Origin: Motilibacter peucedani
GTDB taxonomy: Bacteria; Actinomycetota; Actinomycetes; Motilibacterales; Motilibacteraceae
NCBI RefSeq assembly: GCF_003634695.1
Contig: NZ_RBWV01000012.1
Span: 368,729-432,728 of the forward strand
Reading direction: 5' to 3'
Length of the DNA: 64,000 nt
A program made the translations under genes and the position numbers. This document shows positions 50,381 through 58,430 of this stretch, piece by piece (positions within the stretch are counted from its first letter, which is position 1; each line of letters opens with the position of its first letter). The notes beneath the pieces were generated by a model. It ran no database searches. It was not told the origin of the DNA and saw only the letters and a program-made list of their open reading frames with translations.

Positions 50381-51478
50381 TCACCCCAACGGGCGGCCCT
50401 TCCACGCCAGCGTGCCGGCCCGCCGGCCGAGCCACGAGCGCACCGCCAGCCAGCTGAAGACGGCCACCGACGCCGGGTGCGCGAGCGCGTCGAGCTGCCG
50501 GCCGCCCGTGCGGCGCGCGACGAGCACCCTCCCCGCGACCGCGGCGGCGTAGCCGGCCAGCCCCGCGCGAGAGCCGCGCAGGGCAGCGGCCGGCGGCACG
50601 ACGTACGCGAGGGCGAGCGCCCCTGTCACCGCCGCGGTGCCGGCGGGAGAGCCGAACGCCGCCCACAGCGACTTGGTGTAGCCCTCGCGCAGCTCGCCCC
50701 AGCCGGTGTACATCCGGCAGGTCGCGAGCGTCGTGCCGTCGGCGACGCCGCCGCGGCCGCCGCTGCGCTTGACCGCGCGCAGCAGGGCGAGGTCCTCGAG
50801 CACCTCACGGCGTACGCCTGCGTGCCCGCCGCACCGGTCGTAGGCCGCGCGGTCGACGCAGAGCAGCTGGCCGTTGGCGGCCGCGAGCGAGGGCCGGGTG
50901 CTCCGCTCGGCCAGCCCCAGCGGCAGCGTGGTCGCCCACGACCACTGCAGCAGCGGCTGCACCAGCCGCTCGGCCGGCGACGCGCACAGCTGCCGCGGAT
51001 AGGGCGAGACCAGTGCGAGGCCGCGCTCGCGCAGCAGCTGCACGGTGGCGCGCACCGCGTGGGGGGCGAGCACGACGTCGGCGTCGACGAAGACCAGCGC
51101 GCTCGAGGCCGGGTCGGCCAGCTCGGCCAGCTGGGCGCACGCCCACGGCTTGCCCAGCCAGCCGGCCGGCAGCGGGCGCCCGCTGACGACCCGGCCGACG
51201 GGCCCGAGCACCTCGGCGGCGAGCGCGGCGGTGCCGTCGGAGGAGCCGTCGTCGAGCACGAGCACCTCGACCCGTGGGTCGGCGCGGACGACCTCGCGCA
51301 GCGCCTCGAGGCAGGGGCGGGCCCGGTGCTCCTCGTCGCGCAGCGGCAGCAGCACCGAGACCCGCTCGGCCAGCGGAGCGGGCTCCGCCGGCGGGCGCGG
51401 GAGGCGGCGCAGGTTGTAGGCGGTGTGCGCGGTGCCGAGCGACGCGAGCATGGCGCCGGCGCGCACCAGCCTGCTCAC
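50381..51478 (-). CDS. Family 2 glycosyltransferase, carotenoid-cluster (CruG-like)
   Basis: A 365-aa membrane glycosyltransferase. A GT-A core (VSVLLPLRDEEHRARPCLEAL near residue 40, LDDGSSDGT near 75, VFVDADV near 130 as the DxD site, EVLEDLALLRAVKRSGG near 225) is followed by hydrophobic C-terminal segments. The start GTG overlaps the cruF stop (GTGA), so it belongs to the crtA-like/cruF operon and probably glycosylates the hydroxylated carotenoid end. The sugar is unknown. Confidence 0.78.
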   Translation of the reverse strand: MSRLVRAGAMLASLGTAHTAYNLRRLPRPPAEPAPLAERVSVLLPLRDEEHRARPCLEALREVVRADPRVEVLVLDDGSSDGTAALAAEVLGPVGRVVSGRPLPAGWLGKPWACAQLAELADPASSALVFVDADVVLAPHAVRATVQLLRERGLALVSPYPRQLCASPAERLVQPLLQWSWATTLPLGLAERSTRPSLAAANGQLLCVDRAAYDRCGGHAGVRREVLEDLALLRAVKRSGGRGGVADGTTLATCRMYTGWGELREGYTKSLWAAFGSPAGTAAVTGALALAYVVPPAAALRGSRAGLAGYAAAVAGRVLVARRTGGRQLDALAHPASVAVFSWLAVRSWLGRRAGTLAWKGRPLG

Positions 51479-52266
51479 CGGGCGTCCCGCACCAGGCTGC
51501 GCACGAACGGCACCGCGACCAGGCCCATGACGACCCCGCCGACCAGCGCGACGCTCGGGCGGCCGAAGAACGCCGCAGCGGCCAGGGTCGAGCCGACCCA
51601 CGTCCAGAGGAAGAGCACGGCCGGCACCAGCTCGTCGACGGGGCCGTGGGTCCGCCGGGCGTCCGGCAGCAGCCGGTCGAGCAGCGCCATCAGCACCGCC
51701 GCGACGAGCAGCCAGCCGGCGACGTTCGTCACCGGGATGCCCGGGACGCCCGGCAGCGCGGGGTCGGGGTGCACCCAGGTCCAGTGGCCGGCGTCGACCA
51801 TCTGCGGGTCGAGGAACAGGTCCCAGCTCGCCAGCGCGAGCGTCGCGGCGCCCACCCGGCCGGCCCTCGTCGTGCCGACGCGGCGCCCCACGACCAGCGC
51901 CGGGTAGGCGAACATCGCCCACGCCAGCGGGATGACCAGGGGCACGTCGAGCAGCTTGGGCCCCAGCGACCCGGCGTAGGAGTAGTCGCCGAACGGGTAG
52001 CCGGTGGCCACGCCGACCGCCTCGGCGCCGAGGCCGACGGCGAGCGTCGTCGCTGCGTACGTCGCGGCCCAGCGCGCCCCCCGCTGCACCGCCGCGTCGG
52101 CGAGCACCGCGGCGAAGAAGACGCACACCGTCGCCACGGTCAGCCGGTCCTGCGCGGTGCCCTCGGGGGTCAGCGGGTAGGCGACCTGGAGCAGCACCAC
52201 GGCCGCCGCGGGGAGCAGCGTCCAGGGCAGCCGGGTCGCGGCGGGGAGCGCGCGCTGCACGGTCAC
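51475..52266 (-). CDS. cruF: Carotenoid 1',2'-hydratase, CruF family
   Basis: A 263-aa integral membrane protein with about seven helices. GLGAEAVGVATGYPFGDYSY near residue 80 and LASWDLFLDPQMVDAGHW near 142 are hallmark stretches of CruF/bisanhydrobacterioruberin hydratases, with conserved Glu, Asp and Tyr residues. It adds water across the terminal double bond of acyclic carotenoids such as lycopene. It overlaps genes on both sides (GTGA each time), indicating tight coupling. Confidence 0.82.
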   Translation of the reverse strand: MTVQRALPAATRLPWTLLPAAAVVLLQVAYPLTPEGTAQDRLTVATVCVFFAAVLADAAVQRGARWAATYAATTLAVGLGAEAVGVATGYPFGDYSYAGSLGPKLLDVPLVIPLAWAMFAYPALVVGRRVGTTRAGRVGAATLALASWDLFLDPQMVDAGHWTWVHPDPALPGVPGIPVTNVAGWLLVAAVLMALLDRLLPDARRTHGPVDELVPAVLFLWTWVGSTLAAAAFFGRPSVALVGGVVMGLVAVPFVRSLVRDAR

Positions 52267-52991
52267 GGGCTCGTGCCGGCGTGGGTGCCGCCGGCGTCGA
52301 GGACCTCGAAGCGCGCGAACAGCTCCTCGGAGTACCACTGCAGCTCGGCCGTCCGCCGCACCGCCTGCTGGTGCGCGGCGCCGCGGTGGGCGAAGGCGGT
52401 CAGGTCGGCGGCGGAGTCCCAGACCGAGAAAGTGCCCTGGAGCCCGACGGGCGCCTCGCCGATGCCGAGCGCCAGGCGCAGTCCGGGGGAGCGGTGCAGG
52501 TCGGCCGAGACCGGGGGCACCGAGCGCCAGAAGCGGGCCAGCGTGCGGGGGCGCAGCCGCGCCCGCGTCAGCGCCGCGACAGGGCCCTGGTGGCCTCGCA
52601 CGGGCTCGGGGTCGCCGAACGGCTCCAGCCCCGCCCAGCGCCCGCGGCTGGCCAGCGGGCGCAGGTCGAGGTGCAGGACCTCGGTGCTGCGCCGGGCCCA
52701 GCCGGCGTGCAGGCTGCCGCGCTCGAACGCCCGGGCCGCGTCGGGGCCGTCCCAGGCGGCGAGCAGCGCCCAGTGCGTGAGGTCGGCGTCGCGCAGCCCG
52801 AACGTGCGGCCCGACCCGGTGCCCAGCAGCTTGGCGAAGCGCAGGCCGGGTACGCGGTGCAGCCGCCGCCGGTCGAGCGCCATCGCCGCCAGCGCGCCGC
52901 CCACCGCCGCCGGCCGTACGCCCCACACGTGCAGCGTGACCAGGGGGGTCGTGCTGGTCGGGCTCGGGCTGGTCGTGGGGGTGCTCTCCAT
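52263..52991 (-). CDS. Spheroidene monooxygenase-like protein (CrtA family)
   Basis: A 242-aa protein. LVTLHVWGVRPAAVGGALAAM near residue 15, RFAKLLGTGSGRTFGLRDAD near 45 and GTFSVWDSAADLTAFAHRGAAH near 190 follow the order of CrtA-like monooxygenases, which add a keto group to acyclic carotenoids in purple bacteria. ATG at 52991 with GAGGG upstream is preferred to the longer frame. First gene of an operon with cruF and the glycosyltransferase. The family also contains members of unknown role. Confidence 0.72.
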   Translation of the reverse strand: MESTPTTSPSPTSTTPLVTLHVWGVRPAAVGGALAAMALDRRRLHRVPGLRFAKLLGTGSGRTFGLRDADLTHWALLAAWDGPDAARAFERGSLHAGWARRSTEVLHLDLRPLASRGRWAGLEPFGDPEPVRGHQGPVAALTRARLRPRTLARFWRSVPPVSADLHRSPGLRLALGIGEAPVGLQGTFSVWDSAADLTAFAHRGAAHQQAVRRTAELQWYSEELFARFEVLDAGGTHAGTSP

Positions 52992-53179
52992 CGCCCTCGC
53001 GACCCTACTTGCCGCCCCGCGCCCCTGCACCCGCGCGCCGGGCCTGCTCGCCCCCCGCTCGCGATGGTCATGGGGTTCTCAGGCGACACGCCGGCGTGCC
53101 GCGCTGACAACCTCATGATCGTCCGACTGGCGGTGGTGCGGTGGTCCCGCGGGCGCTCCACAGGGGTGGAGGGGACCCG

Positions 53180-53209
53180 TTGCGCCGGGCCCGTGCACCG
53201 GTCTACTCT
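53180..53209 (+). promoter_or_regulatory. Promoter of the SOS mutagenesis operon
   Basis: TTGCGC (53180-53185) and TACTCT (53204-53209) are 18 nt apart, a fair -35/-10 pair. The predicted start near 53216 falls at the edge of the LexA box, so a bound LexA would block the polymerase. Confidence 0.6.
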
Positions 53210-53217
53210 CGAACTGT

Positions 53218-53233
53218 TCGAACACTCGTTCGA
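53218..53233. promoter_or_regulatory. LexA (SOS) box
   Basis: TCGAAC-ACTC-GTTCGA is an exact match to the actinobacterial SOS consensus TCGAAC-N4-GTTCGA. A further TCGAAC (53209-53214) lies just upstream, so LexA may contact more than one register. Confidence 0.88.
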
Positions 53234-53471
53234 ACAGCCTGGTGCTGGCGGCGTGGGACCTCGACCCCCGCGCCGCCGGCACCAGGCGGTGGTGCCGCGG
53301 GTCGGCTGGGCGTGGGGAAGCGCTCCAGCCGGGCCGCGCACCTCCACGACGTGCTGCCTTCCCCTCGGCACGCCGACCCTGCCCAGCCCCGCCGCGCGCT
53401 GCCCGCGTGCTGCTCGGCCAGGTCCGGGTCGGGCTGCGGACAGACCGGCAGGACGATCGAGGAGGCGCGGA

Positions 53472-53876
53472 GTGCGACGCTACGACGACCCGGTGGACGT
53501 GCGGGCGGGTGACCTGCACGACCCCGAGCTGCAGCAGCCCCAGCAGTTCCTGTGGCGCGGGCGGCTCTACGTCGTCCGCGACGTGCTCGCCCACTGGGTG
53601 GAGACCGGTGCCTGGTGGCGCGCCCCGTCGGCGCAGGTCGTCCACGGCCTCTCCGACGCGGAGCCCGTGCCGTCCGGCGTGCCGTCCAGCGGGTCGTCCG
53701 GCGTGCCGGCAGGCGGGCGGGCCGCAGCGGTCCTGCCGCGCGCGGTCGCCGACGACGGCGAGCGGCAGGTGTGGCGGGTCGAGGCCAGCGCCGGGCGCGC
53801 GCAGGGCACCGGCGTCTTCGACCTGTCCCACGACCCCGCTGCCGGTGCGTGGCGGCTCACCCGGGCCCTGGACTGA
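53472..53876 (+). CDS. DUF6504 family protein
   Basis: A 134-aa protein. RYDDPVDVRAGDLHDPELQQ opens it and QFLWRGRLYVVRDVLAHWVETGAWW (residues 24-48) is the conserved block seen in actinobacterial proteins encoded before dnaE2-type polymerases. A Ser/Gly/Pro-rich insert precedes a C-terminal strand pair (WRVEASAGRAQGTGVFDLSHD). GTG at 53472 has GGAGG upstream. Probably an accessory factor of translesion synthesis by association; no activity is known. Confidence 0.72.
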   Translation: MRRYDDPVDVRAGDLHDPELQQPQQFLWRGRLYVVRDVLAHWVETGAWWRAPSAQVVHGLSDAEPVPSGVPSSGSSGVPAGGRAAAVLPRAVADDGERQVWRVEASAGRAQGTGVFDLSHDPAAGAWRLTRALD

Positions 53877-53882
53877 GCAGCG

Positions 53883-54281
53883 ATGACCACCACTGCCCTG
53901 CGCTCCGCCGCCCCGCTGCCCGGCGGCGCCCTCGACCTGCTCGGCTCGGCGCACCGCGACCTCGACGAGGCCGTGCGCGCGCCGGCACCCACCGACCGCT
54001 ACGCCGCCGCCCACCGCTCGGCGCTGCGGGCGGCCGCCGCGGTGCTCGCCGTCCGCGCCCGCCCCGACGGCCGCCGCCGCGTGCGCACCGCCTGGGACCT
54101 GCTGGCCGGCGTGGCGCCCGAGCTGCAGGAGTGGGCCGCCTTCTTCGCCGCGGGTGCGGCCAAGCGGGCCGCGGCCGAGGCCGGGCTGCGGCGCAGCGTC
54201 TCCGAGCGCGACGCCGACGACCTGGTCCGCGACTCCCGCACCTTCCTGCAGGTCGTCGAGCGCTCCCTGGGGGTCGAGTGA
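53883..54281 (+). CDS. SAV_6107-type HEPN domain protein
   Basis: A 132-aa helical protein. LDLLGSAHRDLDEAVRAP and YAAAHRSALRAAAAVLAVRAR are the helix pair of the HEPN fold, and ELQEWAAFFAAGAAKRAAAEAG the next helices. The RX4-6H ribonuclease motif of toxin HEPNs is not evident. It is 6 nt after DUF6504 and overlaps the polymerase gene (GTGA), so it is co-translated and may be a chaperone or adaptor for the polymerase. Confidence 0.75.
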   Translation: MTTTALRSAAPLPGGALDLLGSAHRDLDEAVRAPAPTDRYAAAHRSALRAAAAVLAVRARPDGRRRVRTAWDLLAGVAPELQEWAAFFAAGAAKRAAAEAGLRRSVSERDADDLVRDSRTFLQVVERSLGVE

Positions 54282-57200
54282 GCGCCGTCGGCAGCGACCC
54301 GTTCGTCCACCTGCACGTCGCGTCCGGCTACTCGCTGCGGCACGGCACCAGCCACCCGCACCTGCTCGTCGAGCGCGCCGCCGAGCACGGCATGGACACC
54401 CTCGCGCTCACCGACCGCGACGGCACCTACGGCGCGGTGCGCTTCGCCAAGGCCTGCCGGTCGGCGGGGCTGCGCCCGGTGCTCGGCGTCGACCTGGCCG
54501 TCGAGCCGAGCGGCCTGCTGCCCGAGCCCGGGGCCGCGGCGGGCGGCGCCGCCCGGCGCACCCCTGCCCGCGGCGGCGCCGAGGTCGACCCGAGGCACCC
54601 GCGGGCCGTGGTCCTCGCGCGGGCCGGCGGCGGCCTGGGCTGGCGCGCGCTGTGCCGGCTGGTCTCGGCCACCCACCTGCGCGGCGAGCGCGGCCGGCCC
54701 GTGACGACCCTCGAGCTGCTGGCCGAGCACGCCGCCGACGGCGAGCTCGTCGTCCTGCTGGGCGCGGCCTCCGAGGTGGCGCGGGCGCTCGAGGCCCGGC
54801 GCGACGACCTGGCCCGCGAGCTGGTGCAGCGCTGGCGCGCCGCGCTCCCCGCGGGCGCGCTGGTCACCGAGGTGGTGTCCCACCGCGGCCCGGGCGACAG
54901 CGTGCGGGCCGCCCGGCTCTACGCACTGGCCGCAGAGGAGCGGGTGCCCGCGGTGCTCACCAACGCCGTGCGCTGCCTCGACCGGTCCGACGCCCCGGTC
55001 GCCGACGTGCTCGACGCGGCCCGCCGGCTCGTGCCGCTGAGCGAGCGCTCGGTCGACCGGGCCAACGCCGAGGGCTTCCTCAAGAGCGGGCGCGAGATGG
55101 CGGTGGTCGCCGCCGAGGTCGCCCGGCTGGCCGGCGCGGCCGACGAGACCGGCGGAGAGCTGCTCCGGGCGACGCGCCGCATCGCCGACCAGTGCGCCCT
55201 CGACCCCAAGACCGACCTCGGCCTCGGGGTCGTCCACCTGCCCGAGCTCGACGTGCTCGACCGGGGCGGGCTCCCACTGGGGACGGTCCGCGAGTCCGCC
55301 CAGCAGGACGCCAACGCCGTGCTCGCCGCCCGGTGCGAGGCCGGGCTCGTCCGGCGCCGTATGGACCAGGGCTCCGAGCTGGGCCGCCTCGAGGCCCGGC
55401 GCCGGCTCGACGACGAGCTCGGCGTCATCGCCACGCTGGGCTTCGCCTCCTACTTCCTCACCGTCGCCGACGTCGTCGACCTCGTCCGCGAGATGGGGGT
55501 GCGGTGCGCGGCCCGCGGGTCGGGAGCCGGCTCGCTGGTCAACTACCTGCTCGGCATCTCGGGGGTCGACCCGCTGCGCCACGGCCTGCTCATGGAGCGG
55601 TTCCTCTCGCCGCTGCGCGCCCAGCTGCCCGACATCGACATCGACGTCGAGTCGGCCCGGCGCACCGAGGTCTACGAGCGCGTCCTGGCCCGCTTCGGCG
55701 CCGAGCGCGTGGCCTGCGTCTCGATGACCGACACCTACCGCGTGCGCCACGCGATCCGCGACGTCGGCGCCGCGCTCGGGATGCCGCCGACCGAGGTCGA
55801 CATGCTGGCCAAGGCCTTCCCGCACATCCGGGCCCGCGACGCGCGGCTCGCCATGGAGGAGCTCCCCGAGCTGCGCGCCAGCGGGCTCGACGCCGGTCGG
55901 CTCGACCTGCTGCTCGGGCTCGTCGAGCGCCTCGACGGCCTGCCGCGCCACATCGCGCTGCACCCGTGCGGCGTGCTGCTCTCCGACGCCACGCTGCTCG
56001 ACCGCACGCCCGTCGAGTCCAGCTGGCTGGGCTTCCCCATGAGCCAGTTCGACAAGGACGACGTCGAGGACCTCGGGCTGCTCAAGCTCGACGTGCTCGG
56101 CATCCGCATGCAGTCGGCGATGTCGCACGCGCTGGAGGAGGTGGCCCGGGTCGACGGGGTCCACGTCGACATCGACGACCAGCTCCAGGTGCCCCTCGAC
56201 GACCCGGCGACCTTCCGGCTGGTGCAGTCCTCGCGCACGCTGGGCTGCTTCCAGATCGAGTCGCCCGGCCAGCGCGAGCTCGTCGGCAAGTTCGCGCCCG
56301 AGACCTTCGCCGACCTCGTCATCGACATCTCGCTGTTCCGGCCGGGCCCGGTCAAGAGCGACATGGTCACCCCCTTCCTCCAGGCGCGGCACGGCTGGAC
56401 CGGTGCGAGCTACCTGCACGAGGACCTGCGCCCCGTCCTCGAGCCGACCTCGGGCGTCGTCGTCTTCCACGAGCAGGTCCTCGAGATCGTCGCGACCTTC
56501 ACCGGGTGCTCGCTCGCCTACGCCGACGAGGTGCGCCGCGCGCTCGGCGACCCCGTGGGCAAGCCGGAGGTCGAGGCGTGGTTCCGGCCGACAGCGCTGG
56601 CCCGGGGCTACTCCGAGCACGACGTCGAGCGGGTGTGGGAGGTGCTGGTCGCCTTCGCGTCGTTCGGCTTCTGCAAGGCCCACGCCGCCGCCTTCGCCCT
56701 GCCCACCTACCAGTCGGCGTGGCTCAAGGCCCACCACCCCGCCGCCTTCCTCGCCGGCGTGCTCACCCACGACCCCGGCATGTACCCCAAGCGGCTGATC
56801 CTCGACGACGCCCGCCAGTTCGGCATCGCGGTGCTGCCGCTCGACGTCAACGCCTCCGACCCCGAGTACCGCGTCGAGCGCGTCGGCGTCCTCGACGAGC
56901 CGCCGCCCGCGATCCTCGGCGCGCCGCCCCGGCCGGCTCCCGAGGAGGGCCTGCCCGACGGCCGCGCCTACGGCATCCGGCTCGGGCTCGACGACGTCAA
57001 GGGCATCTCCGACGCCGAGGTCGCCCGCGTCGTGGCCGGCCGGCCCTACGCGACCCTCGCCGACTTCTGGCACCGCGCCCGCGTCTCGCGCCCGGTGGTC
57101 GAGCGGCTGGTGGTCGCCGGCGCCTTCGACTCGCTCTACGGCATCGGCGCGCCCGCGCCCGTGCGCCGGCGGGGCGCGGTCACCCGCCGCGACCTCCTGC

Positions 57201-58315
57201 TCCAGGTGGCCGACCTCGACCGCTGGACGCGCTCGACGTCCTCGGGCGGTGGGGGACGCGCCGGCGGCCGGCGCTCCGCAGGCACCGGCCGCTCCGCCGG
57301 GGGACCGGGGCGCACCCGGCCGGCCGACGCCGCGGCGGGCCAGGGGAGCGGCCGGCAGGTCGAGCGGCCGGACGGTCGGCTCGACCGCCCGAAGGACGGG
57401 TGGCCCGAGCGGGCGGGCCGCGGCGGCTGGGCCGACGACCTCGGCGACGCCGCCGCCCGGGCGGCCCGCCAGTCGCAGGCGCCCCGCTCGCGCGGCGCCA
57501 CGGCGGGCGAGCAGTCCGTGCAGCTCGCCCTCGACCTCGGCGACGCGCCCGACACGGCGCTGAGCAGCGGGCTGCCCGAGATGACCGCGGCCGAGCGCGT
57601 GCGCGCCGAGCTCGAGGTGCTCGGGCTCGACGTCAGCCGCCACGTGGTCGACTTCTACGCCCCGCTGCTCGACGCGCTCGGCACCACCCGCTCGCCCGAC
57701 CTGCTGCGCCGCCGCTCGGGGGCCGAGGTGCTGGTCGCCGGGGTCAAGGTGGCCACCCAGACCCCTCCGGTCCGGTCGGGCCGCCGGGTGATCTTCGTGA
57801 CGCTCGACGACTCCACCGGCCCGGTCGACGCGACGTTCTTCGAGGACGCGCAGATCGGCTACGCCACCACGCTGTTCCACTCGTGGCTGCTGGTCGTCCG
57901 GGGCGAGACCCGGCGCACCGGGCCGCGCGGCATCTCGCTGCGCGCCACCGGCTGCTGGGAACTGCCCCGGCTGTTCGCGGCGTGGGAGACGGGCGGCATG
58001 CCCGCGGTCGAGGAGCTGCTCAACGCGCCTGCGGTGGTCAGCGAGCAGGCCGTCGCCGGCGCGGCGGCCAGCCGGTCGAGCCGCCCGGTGCTGGTCAGCC
58101 CGCCGGTGGGCTCGAGCGCGCAGGTCTACGAGCCGCGCGACGACAGCGCCGGGTCGGGGGCGGGCGGGATGCGCACCCGGGTCACCGACCGCGTGCTCGT
58201 CCACCCGAGCGGCTTCCGCCAGTCGCCCTACGCCGACATCGCGCCGGCCGGCGACGACGCGAGGAGCGCCCCGCGCAAGCTGTGGCACTCGAGCCCCGGG
58301 AGCGCGGGCGGATGA
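54278..58315 (+). CDS. dnaE2: DNA polymerase III alpha-type subunit, error-prone DnaE2-like
   Basis: A 1345-aa C-family polymerase. PHP domain residues 8-270, palm with the catalytic LPDIDIDVES near 450, ARGSGAGSLVNYLLG near 410, fingers ASFGFCKAHAAAFALPTYQ near 795, helix-hairpin region near 905-950, and a C-terminal OB-fold. The first PHP metal motif reads HLHVAS, with Ala where the second His of HxH belongs, so PHP exonuclease activity is probably lost. About 95 residues of Gly/Arg-rich linker (roughly 985-1080) separate polymerase and OB parts, making it longer than usual. The SOS box and DinB partner mark it as the damage-induced enzyme. Confidence 0.85.
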   Translation: MSAVGSDPFVHLHVASGYSLRHGTSHPHLLVERAAEHGMDTLALTDRDGTYGAVRFAKACRSAGLRPVLGVDLAVEPSGLLPEPGAAAGGAARRTPARGGAEVDPRHPRAVVLARAGGGLGWRALCRLVSATHLRGERGRPVTTLELLAEHAADGELVVLLGAASEVARALEARRDDLARELVQRWRAALPAGALVTEVVSHRGPGDSVRAARLYALAAEERVPAVLTNAVRCLDRSDAPVADVLDAARRLVPLSERSVDRANAEGFLKSGREMAVVAAEVARLAGAADETGGELLRATRRIADQCALDPKTDLGLGVVHLPELDVLDRGGLPLGTVRESAQQDANAVLAARCEAGLVRRRMDQGSELGRLEARRRLDDELGVIATLGFASYFLTVADVVDLVREMGVRCAARGSGAGSLVNYLLGISGVDPLRHGLLMERFLSPLRAQLPDIDIDVESARRTEVYERVLARFGAERVACVSMTDTYRVRHAIRDVGAALGMPPTEVDMLAKAFPHIRARDARLAMEELPELRASGLDAGRLDLLLGLVERLDGLPRHIALHPCGVLLSDATLLDRTPVESSWLGFPMSQFDKDDVEDLGLLKLDVLGIRMQSAMSHALEEVARVDGVHVDIDDQLQVPLDDPATFRLVQSSRTLGCFQIESPGQRELVGKFAPETFADLVIDISLFRPGPVKSDMVTPFLQARHGWTGASYLHEDLRPVLEPTSGVVVFHEQVLEIVATFTGCSLAYADEVRRALGDPVGKPEVEAWFRPTALARGYSEHDVERVWEVLVAFASFGFCKAHAAAFALPTYQSAWLKAHHPAAFLAGVLTHDPGMYPKRLILDDARQFGIAVLPLDVNASDPEYRVERVGVLDEPPPAILGAPPRPAPEEGLPDGRAYGIRLGLDDVKGISDAEVARVVAGRPYATLADFWHRARVSRPVVERLVVAGAFDSLYGIGAPAPVRRRGAVTRRDLLLQVADLDRWTRSTSSGGGGRAGGRRSAGTGRSAGGPGRTRPADAAAGQGSGRQVERPDGRLDRPKDGWPERAGRGGWADDLGDAAARAARQSQAPRSRGATAGEQSVQLALDLGDAPDTALSSGLPEMTAAERVRAELEVLGLDVSRHVVDFYAPLLDALGTTRSPDLLRRRSGAEVLVAGVKVATQTPPVRSGRRVIFVTLDDSTGPVDATFFEDAQIGYATTLFHSWLLVVRGETRRTGPRGISLRATGCWELPRLFAAWETGGMPAVEELLNAPAVVSEQAVAGAAASRSSRPVLVSPPVGSSAQVYEPRDDSAGSGAGGMRTRVTDRVLVHPSGFRQSPYADIAPAGDDARSAPRKLWHSSPGSAGG

Positions 58316-58321
58316 CCACCA

Positions 58322-58390
58322 CCCTGCCGCCGTCGTCCCTGCCGTCGTCCCTGCCGCCGACGTCCCTGCCGACGGAGGCCCTGCCGACGG
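58322..58390 (+). repeat. Degenerate CCCTGCCG tandem repeat
   Basis: CCCTGCCG-type units start at 58322, 58337, 58349, 58364 and 58379, spaced 15 or 12 nt apart. They lie just after the polymerase stop codon. An ATG overlapping that stop (58312) reads them as Leu-Pro repeats, but the frame then runs antiregister through the next gene. Confidence 0.8.
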
Positions 58391-58417
58391 CCCGCTGCCG
58401 GCGGACGGCCGCTCCAC

Positions 58418-58423
58418 TAGGGT
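58418..58423 (+). promoter_or_regulatory. -10 hexamer TAGGGT of a leaderless promoter
   Basis: TAGGGT ends 7 nt before the GTG at 58431. The methyltransferase can therefore be expressed without SOS induction. Confidence 0.5.
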
Positions 58424-58430
58424 CGGAGCC

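Larger units (their letters stand above)
52992..53471. other. 480-bp intergenic region with divergent promoters and LexA box
   Basis: Between the crtA-like gene and the SOS operon. It holds a promoter with LexA box at 53180-53233, then about 240 bp before the first operon gene. A frame starting at GTG 53242 crosses this stretch but runs out of frame into the next gene and has no recognisable domain; a decayed imuA-like gene cannot be excluded. Nothing else was recognised. Confidence 0.6.

Noticed and set aside
53242..53886. Open frame after the LexA box that could be an imuA-like gene
   Set aside because: No RecA-like or ImuA motif is visible, codon composition is poor, and it runs out of frame through DUF6504. 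Treated as leader; a decayed gene remains possible.
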